Source of the DNA: Candidatus Poribacteria bacterium
Lineage (GTDB): Bacteria; Poribacteria; WGA-4E; WGA-3G
DNA length: 64,000 nt
Direction of reading: 5' to 3'
NCBI GenBank assembly: GCA_028821605.1
Contig: JAPPFM010000058.1
Coordinates: forward strand, 186,280-250,279
The notes under the pieces are model-generated. The model saw only the letters and a program-made list of their open reading frames with translations, was not told the origin of the DNA and made no database searches. Shown here in pieces: positions 61,344 through 64,000 of this stretch; the first letter of the stretch is position 1, and each line of letters starts with the position of its first letter. The position numbers and the translations under genes are program-made.

Positions 61344-63101
61344 CTATTTACGAATTAGCATCTTCCGCGTGGCGGTGAAGTCTCCAGCAGATAGTGTATA
61401 GAAATAGACACCACTTGCGACAGACTCACCCTGTGTATTTCTGCCATCCCAATACGCAGCGTGATTCCGGTTCTGATAGGTACCTGCACGCTGCTCCCCT
61501 AAGTCCAAGGTGTGCACGATGTCCCCCTTGATGTCGTGGATTGTCAGTGTAACCGCTGCCGATGTAGCGAGTTGATACGGGATCCATGTCTCTGGATTGA
61601 ATGGGTTCGGATAGTTCGGCAGGAGTGTTGTTGCTATAGGAGTTAAGTCAACGAGGTATGGTTTTTGTGCCGCAACGCCGCGGAGTAGGTTAGGATCGAT
61701 AACCCCTATCTGCGCGGCTTCCGCAAGCCACTGTTGGACTGGGTCTGGTGTGAGATGGGGGAGGTGCGGTGCAGTAAGTACACCGTCAACTTGTAATCTC
61801 GCCACGATTAACTTGATATCCTCAAAGTTAACAATGCCATCGTCGTTAAGATCTGCATGTGTCGTGAGTACAAAGACCGTAGTGCTGATAGTGCCATCGT
61901 TGTTAAAATCAGCGTTGAATCTGGCCTCGGCGTGCCGAAACTCGGACGACGGCAACTCGTCAAAAGCATCACTAGTGGGTCCGGATGGAACATCATCAAT
62001 ATCAATATAGCCATCACCGTTAGCATCCGTTGTTGCAGGGGCACTCCGCAGCCCAAACTGCGCGACAACCACATAGAAATCATCTATATCTACCACACCG
62101 TCGCCGGTGACATCAAATGATAGATTCGGAGTGGTACGTGTGAGCTCCCATAGCAACACGCTGCCATCGGCACTCCCGCTTGCAAGTACACTTCCATCAG
62201 GGCTGAACGCGAGGCTTTCAACACTTCCTGTGTGTGCAGTGAGGGTGTGTTGGAGGTTTCCGGTGTCTGCATCCCATAGGTAGATCGTTTTGTCGAAACT
62301 CCCACTTGCAAGAGTTGCAGGACCGAACGCAACGCTGTTGACCCAATCCGTATGTTCAGTGAGGGTCTTCCGGGGCAGCCCGGTGCTTGTGTTCCAGAGC
62401 CGCAGGGTACCATCGGCACCTCCACTCGCAAGTCTGCTGCCATCAGCACTAAAAGCGAGGCTGAGGACGAGGTCCGTATGGCCACGGAGGGTGTACTGGA
62501 GTTTGCCCGTACTTAGGTTCCATAACCGGATTGCGGTGTCGGAACGCCCGGTGGCAAGCACTTTTCCTGTAGGACTGAAAGCGAGGCTAAGGACAGGCAC
62601 CGCATACCCGGTGAGGGCGTTTTGCTGCTGTCCCGTGTCTGGATTCCACAGCCGGATGGTCCCATCTACACTGCCACTGGCGAGCACGCCGCCATCGGTA
62701 CTGAAAGCGAGACTGGTAACAAAATCCGTGTGTTTCGTGAGCGTCCGCCGGAGGCGTCCTGTGCTGGCATCCCAGAGCCGCACGGTGTTATCGGCACTCC
62801 CACTCGCAAGCGTGCTGCCATTAGGACTAAACGTGAGACTGAGGATCGAATCCGTATGGTCATCAAGGGTGTACTGGAGTGTGCGCGTGCTCGTGTCCCA
62901 CACCTGGATTGTACCATCGGACCGCCCAATAGCAAGTCTGTTACTATTGTGAGGGTTAAAAGCGAGGCTTAAAACACTGTGCCTTTGATTCGTGAGGACT
63001 GAATAAGAAACATCATCGGTCCCCGTGTGCCCTACACTTGGAACCAGCAGCATGAGAATGATGATGCCAAAACTGGGTATCAACCGAGAGATATTCTTCA
63101 A
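61344..63101 (-). CDS. Secreted WD40 beta-propeller with dockerin and FlgD-like C-terminus
   Basis: 585 residues from a TTG at 63101 with GGGGGA upstream. The signal peptide MKNISRLIPSFGIIILMLLVPSVGHT is followed by seven WD40 repeats at about 40-330, each with a LAFSPDG-type strand, ASGSADGT and a LWD/LWN ending, closing a seven-blade propeller. Three dockerin-like calcium repeats follow (DVTGDGVVDIDDFYVV, DANGDGYIDIDDV, DLNDDGIVNFEDIKLI). The tail is the same LLPNYPNPFNPETWIPYQLA FlgD-like domain ending in KMLIRK. It is probably an extracellular scaffold or binding protein. Confidence 0.9.
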   Translation of the reverse strand: MKNISRLIPSFGIIILMLLVPSVGHTGTDDVSYSVLTNQRHSVLSLAFNPHNSNRLAIGRSDGTIQVWDTSTRTLQYTLDDHTDSILSLTFSPNGSTLASGSADNTVRLWDASTGRLRRTLTKHTDFVTSLAFSTDGGVLASGSVDGTIRLWNPDTGQQQNALTGYAVPVLSLAFSPTGKVLATGRSDTAIRLWNLSTGKLQYTLRGHTDLVLSLAFSADGSRLASGGADGTLRLWNTSTGLPRKTLTEHTDWVNSVAFGPATLASGSFDKTIYLWDADTGNLQHTLTAHTGSVESLAFSPDGSVLASGSADGSVLLWELTRTTPNLSFDVTGDGVVDIDDFYVVVAQFGLRSAPATTDANGDGYIDIDDVPSGPTSDAFDELPSSEFRHAEARFNADFNNDGTISTTVFVLTTHADLNDDGIVNFEDIKLIVARLQVDGVLTAPHLPHLTPDPVQQWLAEAAQIGVIDPNLLRGVAAQKPYLVDLTPIATTLLPNYPNPFNPETWIPYQLATSAAVTLTIHDIKGDIVHTLDLGEQRAGTYQNRNHAAYWDGRNTQGESVASGVYFYTLSAGDFTATRKMLIRK

Positions 63102-63151
63102 AATTTCCCCCTTAATTCATTGCCGAACATTCCGTTGTTCTGTGTTTTTAC

Positions 63152-63196
63152 AAAACGCCCCGAACCCCGTAAAACGGTGAATCATCGGGGCGTTTT
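63152..63196 (-). terminator. Terminator-like hairpin after the partial right-hand gene
   Basis: AAAACGCCCCGA and TCGGGGCGTTTT pair perfectly over 12 bp around a 21-base loop, ending in a T-run on both strands. It lies just past the stop of the gene at 63217. Confidence 0.8.
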
Positions 63197-63216
63197 TGTA
63201 GGATAAAATCGGTATG

Positions 63217-64000
63217 TTACTTCCGTATCAGCAATTTCCGAGTTGCCGTAAAATCGCCAGCGGACAGCGTATAGAAATAGACACCACTTGCAACAGACTC
63301 ACCCTGTGCGTTCCTGCCATCCCAATACGCCGCACGGCTCCGACTCTCATAGAAACCTGCCGTCTGATGCCCTAATGCCAAGGTCCGCACCACCTGCCCG
63401 TTGACCGCATAGATGGTCAGCGTGACTTCCGCAGGCTTCGCTAAGCGATACGGTATCCACGTTTCCGGATTGAATGGATTCGGGTAATTCGCCAACAGCA
63501 AGGTCTCTTGCGGTGTCAAGAGTGCCAATATCTGCGCAAGCACAGCAATCCCTCGCAAATAGGCAGGTGAGGTATTTCTTGATAATCGGGCTTCTGCTAA
63601 CCACTCTTGCACCTCTTCAGCAGTGAATAGACGTAGAACTTGTGTCTGGAAAGAAGGTGCTCCGCCAGCAGCAGCCTCTATCGCCGCCAAAACCAGCACG
63701 AGATCATCTACATCGACAACGCCATCTCCGTTGACATCCGCGTCATTCTGTCCTGTCTGTCCCAAGTTTGCCCGAACCACAGTTGTGTCTTTGAGATCCA
63801 CGACACCATCGCTGTTCACATCCTCCGGGACTACCCGCGGCGTACCCGATACCCCAGCGAAGGAAAAATTATCGATGTAAAGGTCTCCGCCACTGCCAGC
63901 ATCGTTATACACCTCCGCTCTTAAGTGGATCCGATGAACATCCACCATATTTAGACGCGGAACTGCAGTTGCAGTATCAAGCGTCACCCGCTCCCAATCG
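63217..64000 (-). CDS. Secreted protein with dockerin and FlgD-like C-terminus (N-terminus beyond the window)
   Basis: The minus-strand frame is open to the window edge, so the start is missing; about 260 residues are seen. They begin in a beta-sandwich segment (RIHLRAEVYNDAGSGGDLYIDNFSFAG, jelly-roll-like), continue with two dockerin-like repeats (DVNSDGVVDLKDTTVV, DVNGDGVVDVDDLVLV), a helical spacer EVQEWLAEARLS and the FlgD-like tail with LLANYPNPFNPETWIPYRLA ending KLLIRK. The same tail occurs in the two genes to its left. The upstream, unseen part would carry the specific function. Confidence 0.88.
   Translation of the reverse strand, partial: DWERVTLDTATAVPRLNMVDVHRIHLRAEVYNDAGSGGDLYIDNFSFAGVSGTPRVVPEDVNSDGVVDLKDTTVVRANLGQTGQNDADVNGDGVVDVDDLVLVLAAIEAAAGGAPSFQTQVLRLFTAEEVQEWLAEARLSRNTSPAYLRGIAVLAQILALLTPQETLLLANYPNPFNPETWIPYRLAKPAEVTLTIYAVNGQVVRTLALGHQTAGFYESRSRAAYWDGRNAQGESVASGVYFYTLSAGDFTATRKLLIRK

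Noticed and set aside
62290-62952. A 220-residue plus-strand frame opposite the WD40 gene.
   Set aside because: It mirrors the repeating WD40 codons on the other strand and has no matching family.
1-64000. tRNA or rRNA genes.
   Set aside because: No cloverleaf with T-loop and anticodon pattern or rRNA-conserved stretch was recognised when reading the intergenic regions by eye.

Overview
The window looks like a chromosomal segment of a Gram-negative bacterium of the Candidatus Poribacteria type. This is inferred from gene content: secreted proteins that end in a dockerin-like repeat followed by a FlgD-like tail with the motif NYPNPFNPETWIPY, phytanoyl-CoA dioxygenase, formylglycine-generating-enzyme-like and beta-helix proteins, outer-membrane porins, and many small palindromic repeats between genes. 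No rRNA or tRNA gene was recognised, so taxonomy rests on protein style only.

Layout. 0-12 kb: mostly single metabolic genes on the + strand (cupin, triple DUF5069, beta-helix, PhyH dioxygenase, alpha carbonic anhydrase, HAD phosphatase, kinase-like, GNAT, Asp-box propeller, VOC, Nudix). 12-17 kb: an iron-uptake cluster (porin, imelysin lipoprotein, di-haem oxidoreductase lipoprotein, ferritin-like protein) behind two sigma70-type promoters and two Fur-box-like palindromes. 17-22 kb: minus-strand lipoprotein, OppC-type permease, XylF-type binding protein, CsgG-like protein. 22-28.4 kb: TAXI binding protein and a thiamine cluster: thiO copy 1, a TPP riboswitch, an ABC permease and a THI5/NMT1-like binding protein, thiO copy 2 and thiS.

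28.4-49.9 kb is a CRISPR-Cas island. The effector operon encodes a type III-D system whose subunits are fused in the manner of the III-Dv variant: a TIGR03986 Cas7 with insertion that carries an extra N-terminal cold-shock domain, a CARF-nuclease-like protein, an HD-less Cas10 with intact GGDD, a Cas7-Cas5-Cas11-like fusion, a double Cas7, Csx19 and Cas6. Cas2, an unfused reverse transcriptase with a long insertion in its palm, and Cas1 form the adaptation module. It is followed by a leader with its own promoter and a 32-repeat array. A PLP decarboxylase (minus strand), an unknown gene and two copies of a 230-240-bp repeat element lie between these modules. Degenerate repeats trail the array.

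50-64 kb: a HEPN/MNT toxin-antitoxin pair, thiG (so the thi genes lie on both sides of the CRISPR island), a PIN toxin-like pair, an outer-membrane protein, a polytopic membrane protein, a glutamine synthetase-like ligase, a sulfatase-modifying-factor-like lipoprotein and three secreted proteins (subtilase, WD40 propeller and one partial) sharing the dockerin plus FlgD-like C-terminus.

How it fits together: the CRISPR island should read Cas6-processed crRNAs into a multi-subunit III-D complex, signal through Cas10 cyclic oligoadenylate to the CARF protein, and acquire spacers through Cas1-Cas2, perhaps from RNA via the RT. All functional statements are predictions from sequence.
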